Source: a virus. Taken from it: a DNA stretch of 39,079 nucleotides. Below, piece after piece: positions 1 through 6,763 of this stretch; positions within the stretch are counted from its first letter, which is position 1, and every line of letters starts with the position of its first letter. The stretch is from positions 1 through 39,079 of IMG/VR virus record IMGVR_UViG_3300022707_000213; one strand, given 5' to 3'. A model generated the notes under the pieces. That model made no database searches and was not told the origin of the DNA. It saw nothing but the letters and a program-made list of their open reading frames with translations. The position numbers and the translations under genes were made by a program.

Positions 1-144
1 TAATTAACACATAAGACAATGGCAGTAGTATACACAGGAACACGGAATTTAATAGCAGCTAGTCAACTACCAACAGGGTACGTTAGACCGGTGGTGGCAG
101 CAAACACGAAAGAATATACTTTTAATTTATCATTATCAGTATTA
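1..144. repeat. Left copy of 144-bp terminal direct repeat
   Basis: Bases 1-144 are identical to 38936-39079. The repeat covers the start of the first gene, so the right copy is only a second reading of the same locus. It shows that the contig closes on itself: a circular or circularly permuted genome, or a molecule with true short terminal repeats. The length alone cannot separate an assembly overlap from a biological terminus. Confidence 0.97.
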
Positions 145-396
145 AAGGTAACAGTAGATGAAAGCACAGCATCAGATACAATGACGGCAATTTTTGAAAA
201 TGCCACAATAGGGCTAGATAAACAGATTTTAGATTTGATAACGGCAGATTATGATAATACTCAAACGGTTGTAGGTTTTGGAGAGTGTAACATACTCACA
301 ACTAATTTAAGAGGTATTACAGGGTCAGACGACTGGCTAACGGATGCGGTTGTTAATTACTTAGCAACAGTAGAGGTTTTTGTTAGTGTAACATAA
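19..396 (+). CDS. Small virion-region protein of unknown function
   Basis: 125 residues, no membrane segment or signal peptide. It is rich in Thr, Val, Ala and Asp with alternating hydrophobics, which suggests a beta-rich structural protein. Across the circular junction it follows the Fn3-domain fibre-like gene, and its last base is the first base of the next start codon (TAATG). It is therefore probably the last gene of the fibre operon or the first of the lysis operon. I do not recognise the family. Confidence 0.75.
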   Translation: MAVVYTGTRNLIAASQLPTGYVRPVVAANTKEYTFNLSLSVLKVTVDESTASDTMTAIFENATIGLDKQILDLITADYDNTQTVVGFGECNILTTNLRGITGSDDWLTDAVVNYLATVEVFVSVT

Positions 397-878
397 TGAA
401 CCCAAAGAAAAAAACATTATGGCAAAGGATAAGACCGAATTTAGGTATTGGGCTTTTTGTCACCATATTAAGTGGTGGAACAGCATGGTATATAACACAA
501 GAAATTTGGAAGCATGATGTAGAACAAAAAATATTTCCAACGGTTAGCGACTTAGACGAAACTCTAAAAAATAATGCTGCTAAACCATCTGAAACCGAAG
601 TATATATAATGAATCAGGAGGCAATCCAGATAAAAAAAGATGCTATTAAATATCAAAAAGAAGTCATTTCTCAGGGTGACAGCCTTATGAAAACTGCTGA
701 ATACTTTAAAGAGCAAACGCAGCGTATTGATAGTTTTTATATTTTTGCTAGAGATAAGATAAAAAAAGATTCTATAACAGAAAAGAAAAAAGAAGAATCT
801 AGGGCGGGTAGGGATAAAACAAATAGGCTAATTTTAGAAAAATTAGAAATATTACTAAAAGATTCAATTAAACAATAA
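396..878 (+). CDS. Membrane-anchored coiled-coil protein, possible lysis accessory
   Basis: 160 residues. A basic N-terminus (MNPKKKTLWQRIRPN) is followed by one hydrophobic segment at about residues 15-33. The rest is highly charged and helical, rich in Lys, Glu, Ile and Asp. This is a single-span protein with a long coiled-coil-like body. It sits immediately before the endolysin, so a lysis role such as a spanin-like or holin-modulating protein is conceivable. No lipobox or diagnostic motif is present, so the function is open. Confidence 0.7.
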   Translation: MNPKKKTLWQRIRPNLGIGLFVTILSGGTAWYITQEIWKHDVEQKIFPTVSDLDETLKNNAAKPSETEVYIMNQEAIQIKKDAIKYQKEVISQGDSLMKTAEYFKEQTQRIDSFYIFARDKIKKDSITEKKKEESRAGRDKTNRLILEKLEILLKDSIKQ

Positions 879-886
879 ACAAAATT

Positions 887-1312
887 ATGACACATTTAGA
901 ATTAGCATTATCTGAAGTAGGAGTAAAAGAAATTAAAGGAAAAGAACACAATAAAGAGGTTTTAAAGTATTTTGACGAAACAGGACATGACTGGGTTGAT
1001 GATGATGAGACTGCATGGTGTTCAGCTTTTGTAAATTGGGTTTGTTTTAAAAGCGGCTTACCCATGAGTGGAAAACTAAATGCTAGGAGTTGGATTAATG
1101 TTGGAGCGCCTTTAGAAGAAGGGTGCGAACCCCAAGTAGGCGATATTGTTATTCTTTGGCGAGAATCTAAAGATAGTTGGAAAGGTCATGTCGGGTTTTT
1201 TATATCACAAAGAAACGGTGTTATAAACATTTTAGGAGGGAATCAAAGCAATCAAGTTTGTATAAGGGCATATAATGAAAATAGACTTTTAGAATATAGA
1301 ATTAATAATTAA
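887..1312 (+). CDS. Endolysin, TIGR02594-like CHAP/NlpC-P60 peptidase
   Basis: 141 residues, a compact single-domain cell-wall peptidase. The catalytic Cys lies in AWCSAFVNW (about residues 44-52) and the His in KGHVGFF (about 103-109), followed by the LGGNQSNQV segment typical of the TIGR02594 family. Such enzymes cleave peptidoglycan stem peptides or cross-bridges. There is no signal peptide, so it would need a holin to reach the periplasm. Holin-like membrane genes follow directly at 1323 and 1548, forming a lysis cassette. Confidence 0.88.
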   Translation: MTHLELALSEVGVKEIKGKEHNKEVLKYFDETGHDWVDDDETAWCSAFVNWVCFKSGLPMSGKLNARSWINVGAPLEEGCEPQVGDIVILWRESKDSWKGHVGFFISQRNGVINILGGNQSNQVCIRAYNENRLLEYRINN

Positions 1313-1322
1313 ATAAATAGAT

Positions 1323-1535
1323 ATGAAGTTAAATGATTTGATTGTAGCGGTTTTTATCGCTTTAGGAGTGGTTTCTGCCACAGGCATACAAGACATGCCT
1401 TTTTGGGTTTATCTGGCGTTAGGAGTGATTTATGTCGTTTTTAGAATAAGAGGGAAAGGTGATAATAAATTTGGAGATCTTTCTTCTCATGTTGGTAGTC
1501 ACCCGAAAGACCCACCAGGAGGAGGAAACGGTTAA
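1323..1535 (+). CDS. Two-span small membrane protein, holin-like
   Basis: 70 residues with two short hydrophobic segments (about residues 5-20 and 26-42), separated by a turn containing GIQDMPFW. The C-terminus is basic to Gly/Pro-rich and ends PPGGGNG. Size and topology fit a class II holin or a holin partner, and the gene lies right after the endolysin. No family signature is visible; it could equally be an antiholin or an unrelated small membrane protein. Confidence 0.65.
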   Translation: MKLNDLIVAVFIALGVVSATGIQDMPFWVYLALGVIYVVFRIRGKGDNKFGDLSSHVGSHPKDPPGGGNG

Positions 1536-1547
1536 TATTTTGAATAA

Positions 1548-1880
1548 ATGGAAGAAATGCTTGCAAAATTAGGACTTAAATCAGCACACCTCATTACTGG
1601 ACTTTTGGGGGGTGCTGTAGGTCTTATATTTGGTAAACAAAAAAACACATTAAAAGGAAAAATACGATCAGTAGGCATAGTGTTTGTCGGTGCAATAGTT
1701 ACCGGATATGTAACTCCTCTTATTTTACAATGGAAACCAGACTGGGAAAACACCGAGCATAGTATAGGGTTTTTAGTTGGTATATTTGGCATGGGAGTAA
1801 TTGAGGGATTTATTAACTTAGTAACGAGCTTTAAAAAAAACCCTATAAGTACAATTAAATCCTTTAAAAAACGTGAATGA
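1548..1880 (+). CDS. Putative holin
   Basis: 110 residues with three hydrophobic segments (about 14-30, 42-62 and 72-92) separated by short charged loops, and a Lys-rich C-terminus (KSFKKRE). Size, multi-span topology and the position two genes after the endolysin support a holin that permeabilises the inner membrane. It is the best holin candidate in this cassette. The next gene starts within its last codons. Confidence 0.65.
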   Translation: MEEMLAKLGLKSAHLITGLLGGAVGLIFGKQKNTLKGKIRSVGIVFVGAIVTGYVTPLILQWKPDWENTEHSIGFLVGIFGMGVIEGFINLVTSFKKNPISTIKSFKKRE

Positions 1881-2274
1881 TAAATTTATATTTTGGTTAT
1901 TAAAAAACAAGTTTGAAAATAAAATATTTGGACTAGGTTTTGCTTTTGCTTTAGCAGGGTACAGTTTTTGGAAACCTATTGAGCAGATTTTCAATATACA
2001 AATTTATTTTATATGCATTTCAATTTCTTTTTTCTTTTACACTTTCGCATACTTTTTAACAAAATACGACACATGGCGATTCTTTCCTATGTTCGTTTCA
2101 ATGGTTTGTTTCGCACGAATAATACAGGAAATCTTTTATCCTGAAGCTGCATTAACTTATGATTGGTTAGAATATTTTTACTTCGTACTTACTATATTTA
2201 TTGTTTTAGGGTACTATATAAAGTATCAATATAGAAAGTTTAAAAGACACTACACAAGCTCAAAAAAGCATTAA
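1873..2274 (+). CDS. Multi-pass membrane protein of unknown function
   Basis: 133 residues starting at a GTG that overlaps the end of the preceding gene by 8 bp; no ATG fits the frame near there. Four hydrophobic segments are visible (about 20-35, 45-65, 72-90, 103-120), rich in Phe and Tyr, and the C-terminus is basic. It is translationally coupled to the putative holin and closes the lysis cluster, so it may influence lysis timing or the membrane. The family is not recognised. Confidence 0.65.
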   Translation: MNDKFIFWLLKNKFENKIFGLGFAFALAGYSFWKPIEQIFNIQIYFICISISFFFYTFAYFLTKYDTWRFFPMFVSMVCFARIIQEIFYPEAALTYDWLEYFYFVLTIFIVLGYYIKYQYRKFKRHYTSSKKH

Positions 2275-2308
2275 TTTACATTTTCTTTAAAAATAAATCA
2301 AATATATG

Positions 2309-2338
2309 TTGTGTATATGAAATACATTATGTATATTG
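2309..2338 (+). promoter_or_regulatory. Possible early promoter with overlapping palindrome
   Basis: In the gap between the lysis and early regions, TTG (2309-2311) lies 20 nt before TATATTG (2332-2338). This is close to the Bacteroidota consensus of a -33 TTTG and a -7 TAnnTTTG. A 13-bp palindrome, ATACATTATGTAT (2322-2334), covers the spacer and the start of the -7 box and could be an operator. Transcription would run into the early genes. The assignment is by pattern only; the -7 box lacks one T of the consensus. Confidence 0.35.
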
Positions 2339-2346
2339 CACTATCA

Positions 2347-2430
2347 ATGAAACATAAAATGAGCTTTTCAACCGCAGAAATGCGAGAGCCAACAGAAAGA
2401 AACATTGATTTTAAACTAAAAACTAAATAA
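2347..2430 (+). CDS. Possible 27-residue peptide gene
   Basis: A short open frame ends one base before the next start codon. An in-frame ATG at 2317 would give 37 residues, but that start lies inside the proposed promoter, so 2347 (MKHKMSFSTAEMREP...) is the better guess. There are no motifs. Position and spacing resemble the other tiny genes nearby, but it may be untranslated leader. Confidence 0.3.
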   Translation: MKHKMSFSTAEMREPTERNIDFKLKTK

Positions 2431-2431
2431 A

Positions 2432-2860
2432 ATGAAAACAACAAAAAGATTAGAAAATGCAATTACTAAATTATACAATGCATTTCACAATGGAACGCTA
2501 AATGCATTTGATTGCTCAGCTTGTGCTGTAGGTAATTTGGTAGGGGATGCTTATTGGACAGGACACATTGTAGTTTCAACAAATAATCCTATTGAAATTA
2601 CTTTATGGGGTGGTTTATTTGAAGATTACCACTTAGAAGAATCTGGGTACACAAAAGGTAATCTTATGAAAATAGAGTTTAAATTTTTAACTGCTTGGAA
2701 AGAAAATTGTTCTAATGATTCAACTAATAAAGACATTCAATTCCAAGGACTTTGTTCGGTCGTAGAATACTTATGTGAACTAGACAACATTCCTAATGTT
2801 ATGGATTATACTTCTCTTTTTGAATTTAATGAAAAAGGAGCGGTTAACGAATTAATTTAA
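2432..2860 (+). CDS. Conserved flavobacterial protein with CSACAVGN motif
   Basis: 142 residues. The N-terminus (LYNAFHNGTLNAFDCSACAVGN) and C-terminus (CELDNIPNVMDY..LFEF) match from memory a protein family common in Flavobacteriia. That family is often mislabelled as an NADH-quinone reductase subunit F; nothing here supports that activity. The paired Cys (CSAC) could bind metal. It is the first full-size early gene and a good pointer to a flavobacterial host. Its biochemical role is unknown. Confidence 0.7.
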   Translation: MKTTKRLENAITKLYNAFHNGTLNAFDCSACAVGNLVGDAYWTGHIVVSTNNPIEITLWGGLFEDYHLEESGYTKGNLMKIEFKFLTAWKENCSNDSTNKDIQFQGLCSVVEYLCELDNIPNVMDYTSLFEFNEKGAVNELI

Positions 2861-2866
2861 ACAATT

Positions 2867-3007
2867 ATGAAAAAAATAATAGACATACCAGGCGAATTAA
2901 ACGAAAAAGGAACTACTGCAAATAAGTTAAGTGTAATGGCTGCACAAGATGGTAAGGATTTAAAGAACTACATACAAGATTTATTAATTGAAAAAGCAAA
3001 GAAATGA
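2867..3007 (+). CDS. 46-residue ribbon-helix-helix-like protein
   Basis: Small gene with an AATTATG start. It opens with a short hydrophobic strand (MKKIIDIPGELNEK) followed by two predicted helices (NKLSVMAAQDGKDLKNYIQD and LLIEKAKK), the layout of small RHH/Arc-type DNA-binding proteins. Its TGA overlaps the next start (ATGA). It may be a small early regulator, but the domain assignment is by pattern only. Confidence 0.6.
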   Translation: MKKIIDIPGELNEKGTTANKLSVMAAQDGKDLKNYIQDLLIEKAKK

Positions 3008-3090
3008 AAGACGAACTAGATTTTATGGTTTTTGCTATTGACTTAAACGAAATATTAAGATACAGATATATTCATCCTATATATTATTAA
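3004..3090 (+). CDS. 28-residue predicted peptide
   Basis: Starts by ATGA overlap with the preceding gene, and its stop TAA shares its last A with the next ATG. Such tight coupling on both sides supports translation, although the peptide (starting MKDELDFMVFAIDLNE) has no recognisable features. Confidence 0.4.
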   Translation: MKDELDFMVFAIDLNEILRYRYIHPIYY

Positions 3091-3242
3091 TGATCTACGA
3101 CATAGCATATAAACATTTCGGTAAAGGATGCGGAGTGTTTAGAAAGGAATTTAAAACACCAGAATTATTTAGGGAATGGCTAGACAAACAATTTCCAACA
3201 GACGAGGCAGAATTTAAACTAATAGGACTAAAACAATTATGA
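3090..3242 (+). CDS. 50-residue hypothetical protein
   Basis: Coupled to the previous gene by TAATG and to the next by ATGA. The protein is mixed charged and aromatic, with a CG-containing segment (FGKGCGVFRKEF) and an amphipathic C-terminal half (ELFREWLDKQF). No domain is recognised. It belongs to the early run of small genes. Confidence 0.55.
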   Translation: MIYDIAYKHFGKGCGVFRKEFKTPELFREWLDKQFPTDEAEFKLIGLKQL

Positions 3243-3397
3243 AAACACAAAACAAAGAATCAGAAGAAATGACAAGCGCATTATGGAACGTAAATTATTA
3301 CGAAAAAGAGAAAGAAAAGATGCGGGTAGAACTTAAAAAAGCAGAGTTATATTTAGAATATTTAAAACAAAATGAACAAAAGAATCCTAACAGTTAA
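3239..3397 (+). CDS. 52-residue coiled-coil-like protein
   Basis: Starts by ATGA overlap. It is highly charged, with a heptad-like helical region (YYEKEKEKMRVELKKAELYL) suggesting a small coiled-coil oligomer or partner protein. The function is unknown. It overlaps the following small gene by 26 bp in another frame. Confidence 0.55.
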   Translation: MKTQNKESEEMTSALWNVNYYEKEKEKMRVELKKAELYLEYLKQNEQKNPNS

Positions 3398-3494
3398 ACA
3401 GAAAGGAAAACGAATTGAAGTAGAAAGTCAGTACTGCAAAATCGGCAGCATATATAGTAAACCAATAATTAAAACTAAAAAAGATGAAAACTAA
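3372..3494 (+). CDS. 40-residue basic protein
   Basis: Opens inside the end of the preceding gene and closes 11 bp into the next. It is a strongly basic, beta-like small protein (MNKRILTVKQKGKRIEVES...), conceivably a nucleic-acid-binding mini-protein. The double overlap is typical of this region but also weakens certainty. Confidence 0.45.
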   Translation: MNKRILTVKQKGKRIEVESQYCKIGSIYSKPIIKTKKDEN

Positions 3495-3675
3495 ATTTAA
3501 TATAAATCAAAAAGTTTGGTTTATGGCTGCTGTGAATCCAACCAATGAAAAGATAACAAGAATAACAGTAGATAAAGACAAAATTATATATACAATAGCA
3601 GGTAAATGGAGTATTATTGAAGAAAAAATAGGCGCAACAAAAGAAGAACTTAAAGAAATAGTATTTAATAAATAA
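3484..3675 (+). CDS. 63-residue SH3-like small protein
   Basis: Starts with KFNINQKVWFM followed by alternating beta-like segments (ITRITVDKDKIIYTIAG) and a charged helical end. This pattern resembles small SH3-like barrel proteins common in Bacteroidota phages. No function is known. It precedes the SSB-like gene by 2 bp and is probably co-translated with it. Confidence 0.6.
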   Translation: MKTKFNINQKVWFMAAVNPTNEKITRITVDKDKIIYTIAGKWSIIEEKIGATKEELKEIVFNK

Positions 3676-3677
3676 TT

Positions 3678-4223
3678 ATGAAAACAATAAGTAAAGTAAA
3701 ATCAGTACAAGGGTCGGGTTCTTTTGAATCTCAATATGGAGCAGAGCAACCAGACGGCAAAAAATTATTATTCTCTTATGACTACGAGTTTGAGGATGGG
3801 ACTGCATTATCAGCAAACCACAAAACAGTACCTGCACCTTTTAAAATAGGTGACACGGTAGAATATGAAGTTACAAGAGAATCAGAGCAATACGGTAAAA
3901 GTGGAAAGGTAAGCAAACCACAAGAGCAAAGCTTTCAAAGTTCCTCAGCACCTTCAGGAGACAGTTTAAAAGGTATTAAAATAGGACACGCTATAACTAA
4001 TGCGGTTCATATCGTAATGAGTCAAAAAACTGTGGTGGATGGGAATGAGGATATGCAAAAATACATTAAACACTACGCTAAAATGATTCTTAAAATAGGA
4101 GAGGAGTTAAACAATGAGCCTGTTAAAGAAACTGTAAAAGTTGAACATCCACCACTTCAAGATGTTGGTGTTGAAAATTTTGAACAGGAAATGAAAGATG
4201 AAATAGATGATCTCCCGTTTTGA
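3678..4223 (+). CDS. SSB-like single-stranded DNA-binding protein
   Basis: 181 residues. The N-terminal 80 residues are beta-rich, as expected for an OB fold (SKVKSVQGSGSFES, LLFSYDYEFEDG, IGDTVEYEVTRE). A Ser/Gln-rich linker and a helical segment follow. The last residues, DEIDDLPF, are the acidic Phe-terminated tail that SSB proteins use to recruit partner enzymes. I infer it coats ssDNA during replication and recombination. It does not look like a classical bacterial SSB in its first 100 residues, so it is probably a phage-type analogue. The neighbouring NinB/NinG-like genes support a recombination role. Confidence 0.7.
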   Translation: MKTISKVKSVQGSGSFESQYGAEQPDGKKLLFSYDYEFEDGTALSANHKTVPAPFKIGDTVEYEVTRESEQYGKSGKVSKPQEQSFQSSSAPSGDSLKGIKIGHAITNAVHIVMSQKTVVDGNEDMQKYIKHYAKMILKIGEELNNEPVKETVKVEHPPLQDVGVENFEQEMKDEIDDLPF

Positions 4224-4450
4224 TGGGAGCAACAAAAAGACTTTACGAACAGATGCAAAACCATAACGAATTAGATTTTATTATGCAAGAACATGAATAC
4301 TACTCTAAAAAATGGCTAAACAAAGATACTCCAGAATGGTTAGAGGTTCTTAAAGATATAAAAGAAGGAACGTTTACAAGTGTTTGGATGCTTAGAAGTA
4401 AATATAAAATATCTAAAGAAATAGAACAGGAAATAGAATCCTTATTATGA
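4220..4450 (+). CDS. 76-residue helical hypothetical protein
   Basis: Coupled by ATGA overlaps on both sides, between the SSB-like and DUF1367 genes. It is all-helical and charged, with Trp residues (KKWLNKDTPEWLEVL) and an acidic C-terminus. The tight operon position suggests a DNA-metabolism accessory, but no family is recognised. Confidence 0.6.
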   Translation: MMGATKRLYEQMQNHNELDFIMQEHEYYSKKWLNKDTPEWLEVLKDIKEGTFTSVWMLRSKYKISKEIEQEIESLL

Positions 4451-4860
4451 AATTCACAGTAATTAAACAACTCAACAACACTTTAAAAGTAGCTTATGAT
4501 TCTGATTATGAACTTATAAAAAAGCTCAAACCAAATACAGAATATCAATGTGAAATTAAACGACCTAGAAATTACAAGTTTCATAAAAAATACTTTGCAC
4601 TTATTACCATGCTATTTGAAAACCAAGAAAGATATAATAATATAAACGATTTAAGGCACGATCTAATTGTAGAGGCGGGATATTACCGAAGATACTTAGA
4701 TATGCAAGGGCAAAGCGTTAAAGTGGCTTTAAGCATATCATTTGCAAGCATGAACCAAGAGGATTTCGATGATTTATATTCTAAAACTTTAGACGCTATA
4801 GTGCAACACTTTAATTTTGACAAAGAAGATATAATTAATAACGTTGAACAGTATTTTTAA
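4447..4860 (+). CDS. DUF1367 family phage protein (NinB-like)
   Basis: 137 residues. The central segment RNYKFHKKYFALITMLFEN and the C-terminal helices resemble DUF1367, a phage family found beside recombination genes and often compared with lambda NinB (Orf). The product probably assists recombination or SSB function on single-stranded DNA; that role is inferred from context. It directly precedes a NinG-like HNH gene with no gap, mirroring the ninB-ninG pairing of lambdoid phages. Confidence 0.65.
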   Translation: MKFTVIKQLNNTLKVAYDSDYELIKKLKPNTEYQCEIKRPRNYKFHKKYFALITMLFENQERYNNINDLRHDLIVEAGYYRRYLDMQGQSVKVALSISFASMNQEDFDDLYSKTLDAIVQHFNFDKEDIINNVEQYF

Positions 4861-5244
4861 ATGAAAGTTAAAAAAGGAATAGATGGTCGGCTCGATCTAG
4901 CGTGGGCATTACTTGTAAAACATAGGGCAGGGTTTAGATGTGAATATTGCCATACAAGAACTAAACAATTACATTCACATCATATTTATTCAAGGAGTAA
5001 AAAATCAACAAGGTGGCACGTTCAAAACGGTATTTGTCTTTGCGCTTCTCATCATGTACTATCAAGTTCATTCTCTATGCACAAAACCCCTTTAGAGGCT
5101 ATACAATGGCTTATAAAATATAAAGGACAGGATTATATTGACAGGTTGCAGATAAGGGCAAATTCAATAAGCAAACTTATGAAGTTTGAAAAGGAAATAT
5201 TATTACAAGAGTTAAATAAAGAAATTAAAAAACTAGAACAATGA
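4861..5244 (+). CDS. NinG-like HNH nuclease / recombination protein
   Basis: 127 residues. It has a zinc-binding HNH layout: CEYC near residue 27, LHSHHIYSR near 42, then an NGICLCASHH segment near 60 with further Cys/His. A helical C-terminal half ending KKLEQ follows. The layout fits NinG/Rap-type or small phage HNH endonucleases that resolve branched recombination intermediates. It starts right at the stop of the DUF1367 gene, and its TGA overlaps the next ATG. Confidence 0.7.
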   Translation: MKVKKGIDGRLDLAWALLVKHRAGFRCEYCHTRTKQLHSHHIYSRSKKSTRWHVQNGICLCASHHVLSSSFSMHKTPLEAIQWLIKYKGQDYIDRLQIRANSISKLMKFEKEILLQELNKEIKKLEQ

Positions 5245-5639
5245 GCAAAGAGGCAGAAGAATACTATAAAAAGATATTAGTTTATGATGTATTAAATTCA
5301 GATGAAGAAAGCCCTTTAATTCATAGGGGAGTTTGGCAAATCATGGAAGCCTACCACCAAAGCAGAGTTAATGCTATAAGTGATGAAGATATTACATTTG
5401 AAAACGAAATGACCAACGGATATAAAAATGGAATGGAAGGAACTTATGAAGAAGGTAAATTTGTAGGATTTGATAATGGTGCAGATTGGTTTAAAAACAA
5501 ACTAAAACAATATACTATGAAAGATAAACCTAAACATAAAAGTAATTTATTAGCAGATATAGGAGTATTTATTGGGAAAATAATAGTAATAGCTGTTATA
5601 ATAATAGCAGTTTTAATTTATTTACTATTAAAAAACTAA
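5241..5639 (+). CDS. Paralogue family member fused to a membrane segment
   Basis: 132 residues. Residues 1-92 match the small proteins at 5644 and 7915, sharing HQSRVNxIS and a Phe/Lys-rich end (GADWFKNKLKQ). After KLKQ, where the paralogues stop, the frame continues through a Tyr-Thr bridge into MKDKPKHKSN and a strong hydrophobic span (about residues 110-128). This looks like stop-codon loss joining a paralogue to a small membrane-protein gene whose ATG was at 5518. The role is unknown. Confidence 0.7.
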   Translation: MSKEAEEYYKKILVYDVLNSDEESPLIHRGVWQIMEAYHQSRVNAISDEDITFENEMTNGYKNGMEGTYEEGKFVGFDNGADWFKNKLKQYTMKDKPKHKSNLLADIGVFIGKIIVIAVIIIAVLIYLLLKN

Positions 5640-5643
5640 CAAA

Positions 5644-5892
5644 ATGAGCAAAGCAGAAGATGAAGTTAAAAAGTATTTTAATAAATATTTTAAGCCTCAA
5701 TATTTTAATAAGGACGACCACGAATTTAAAGCCCTTGTTAGAATTATAAATAAGCACCACCAAAGCAGAGTAAATGATATAAGTAATGATGATATTGACA
5801 AGCAACTCCCAATATATCAAAGTATTCATTTAAGTAATTTCTATGTAAGAAAAGGAGCAAAATGGTTTAAAAACAAACTACTAAAACAATAA
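5644..5892 (+). CDS. Small paralogue, HQSRVN family
   Basis: 82 residues, helical and charged. It shares HHQSRVNDIS (mid-protein) and the C-terminal GAKWFKNKLLKQ with the genes at 5241 and 7915. The last 24 bp before the stop are identical to the 3' end of the 7915 gene (5867-5890 and 8138-8161). The family appears in Bacteroidota phages from memory, without known function. Confidence 0.65.
   Translation: MSKAEDEVKKYFNKYFKPQYFNKDDHEFKALVRIINKHHQSRVNDISNDDIDKQLPIYQSIHLSNFYVRKGAKWFKNKLLKQ
5867..5890 (+). repeat. 24-bp exact direct repeat, copy 1
   Basis: Identical to 8138-8161. Both copies cover the 3' ends of paralogous genes. A third, near-identical copy at 5490-5511 lacks one CTA triplet. 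Confidence 0.85.
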
Positions 5893-5895
5893 ACA

Positions 5896-5985
5896 ATGAA
5901 CTTTATAGAAATAACAATGATTTCGTGGGGAATAGTAACAACTATAATATTAGTTGTAGGATGGCGACACCTTCAAAAAAACTAA
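5896..5985 (+). CDS. 29-residue single-span membrane peptide
   Basis: Starts MNFIEITMIS; the middle is one hydrophobic span (WGIVTTIILVVGW) and the end is basic. It follows the previous stop by 3 bp and ends in the recurrent ACTAAAACAATG junction. It is plausible as a tiny membrane protein. Confidence 0.4.
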   Translation: MNFIEITMISWGIVTTIILVVGWRHLQKN

Positions 5986-6006
5986 AACAATGAACACATC
6001 AACAAT
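5986..6006 (+). repeat. 21-bp exact direct repeat, copy 1
   Basis: Identical to 6256-6276. Both copies span a start codon and encode the same N-terminus, MNTSTI, on two unrelated proteins. Confidence 0.9.
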
Positions 6007-6094
6007 TTGCCCTTTATGTAAAGTTAATGAAATACCGACAGCTATGAAGTGTTGTCATATTTGTTATGAATATAGAGTTTTACAAATACTTTAA
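5990..6094 (+). CDS. 34-residue zinc-ribbon-like protein
   Basis: Two close Cys pairs, CPLC (7-10) and CxxC within KCCHICYE (about 21-25), look like a minimal zinc knuckle. Its first six residues are identical to those of the CAP-domain protein at 6260 because the start region is duplicated. A small nucleic-acid or protein-binding module is inferred. Confidence 0.5.
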   Translation: MNTSTICPLCKVNEIPTAMKCCHICYEYRVLQIL

Positions 6095-6103
6095 ACTAGA
6101 ACA

Positions 6104-6247
6104 ATGATATATTTAATTCCAATAATAGGATTGCCATTGGCTATGATTATAGCTATTAAAATTGATGTAGCCTACAAAGAAAAGAAACGAAAAAGAGTTA
6201 TGAAAAGTATGTATGATTTTTGGAATGAAAACACCGATATAATTTAA
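6104..6247 (+). CDS. 47-residue single-span membrane protein
   Basis: An N-terminal hydrophobic span (about residues 2-20) is followed by a basic stretch (KEKKRKR) and a charged tail, giving an N-out, C-in small membrane protein. It lies between the two copies of the 21-bp repeat, so it belongs to a potential cassette with the zinc-ribbon gene. Confidence 0.5.
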   Translation: MIYLIPIIGLPLAMIIAIKIDVAYKEKKRKRVMKSMYDFWNENTDII

Positions 6248-6255
6248 AACAATAG

Positions 6256-6276
6256 AACAATGAACACATCAACAAT
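6256..6276 (+). repeat. 21-bp exact direct repeat, copy 2
   Basis: Second copy of 5986-6006, across the start codon of the CAP-domain gene. Recombination between the copies would delete 270 bp and leave an intact MNTSTI start on the downstream gene. Confidence 0.9.
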
Positions 6277-6763
6277 AATATTAATAGTAACAATGATTAT
6301 ATCTTTATCGATACTTGCTTACATACTTATAAGTAATCAAAAGAGAAAAAAGAAAATAGTATTTGAGCAGAGTAATTGGTTTACATGGACTGAAAGGGAA
6401 GTAGAATTATTTGTTAAAATAAATAAACATCGCATAGCGAACGGTGCAGACTTATTATATGCAGATGATAGTATGTTTCAACTAGCAAACACCAGAACCA
6501 ACTTCTGGATAACTAACGACTACACGCATAAGGACAATTTACATGAAAACTTCTTTGGACATCGCCAAAAGTATATGGATATGGGACTACAAAATATAAG
6601 TGAGAATATTTCTTTTGGATATGAAAATACAGTATTTGAAAAGTGGGTAGAGAGTGAAAATCATAACAAAAATATGATTAAAAAGGAATGGGTTTATGCA
6701 GGAATTAGCATTGAGCGTAATCATAACGATAAATTGCTAGTATGTCTAATTCTCGCACGATGA
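6260..6763 (+). CDS. Membrane-anchored CAP/SCP-PR1 domain protein (YkwD-like)
   Basis: 167 residues. One N-terminal span (about 7-24) is followed by basic residues (KRKKK) and then a CAP superfamily domain. Visible signatures are the helix VELFVKINKHRIANGA, LANTRTNFW, GLQNISENISFG, a WVESENHNKNM stretch and the strand WVYAGISIER. In YkwD-type proteins these His/Glu residues line the cleft. The domain is predicted on the periplasmic face, where it could act on envelope components or inhibit a second infection; this is inference. CAP domains are uncommon in phages. The next gene starts by ATGA overlap. Confidence 0.75.
   Translation: MNTSTIILIVTMIISLSILAYILISNQKRKKKIVFEQSNWFTWTEREVELFVKINKHRIANGADLLYADDSMFQLANTRTNFWITNDYTHKDNLHENFFGHRQKYMDMGLQNISENISFGYENTVFEKWVESENHNKNMIKKEWVYAGISIERNHNDKLLVCLILAR

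Noticed and set aside
6742-6759. Earlier start for the NUMOD4-HNH gene
   Set aside because: The ATG at 6760 overlaps the previous stop as ATGA, the usual coupling here, and begins directly before the NUMOD4 domain.
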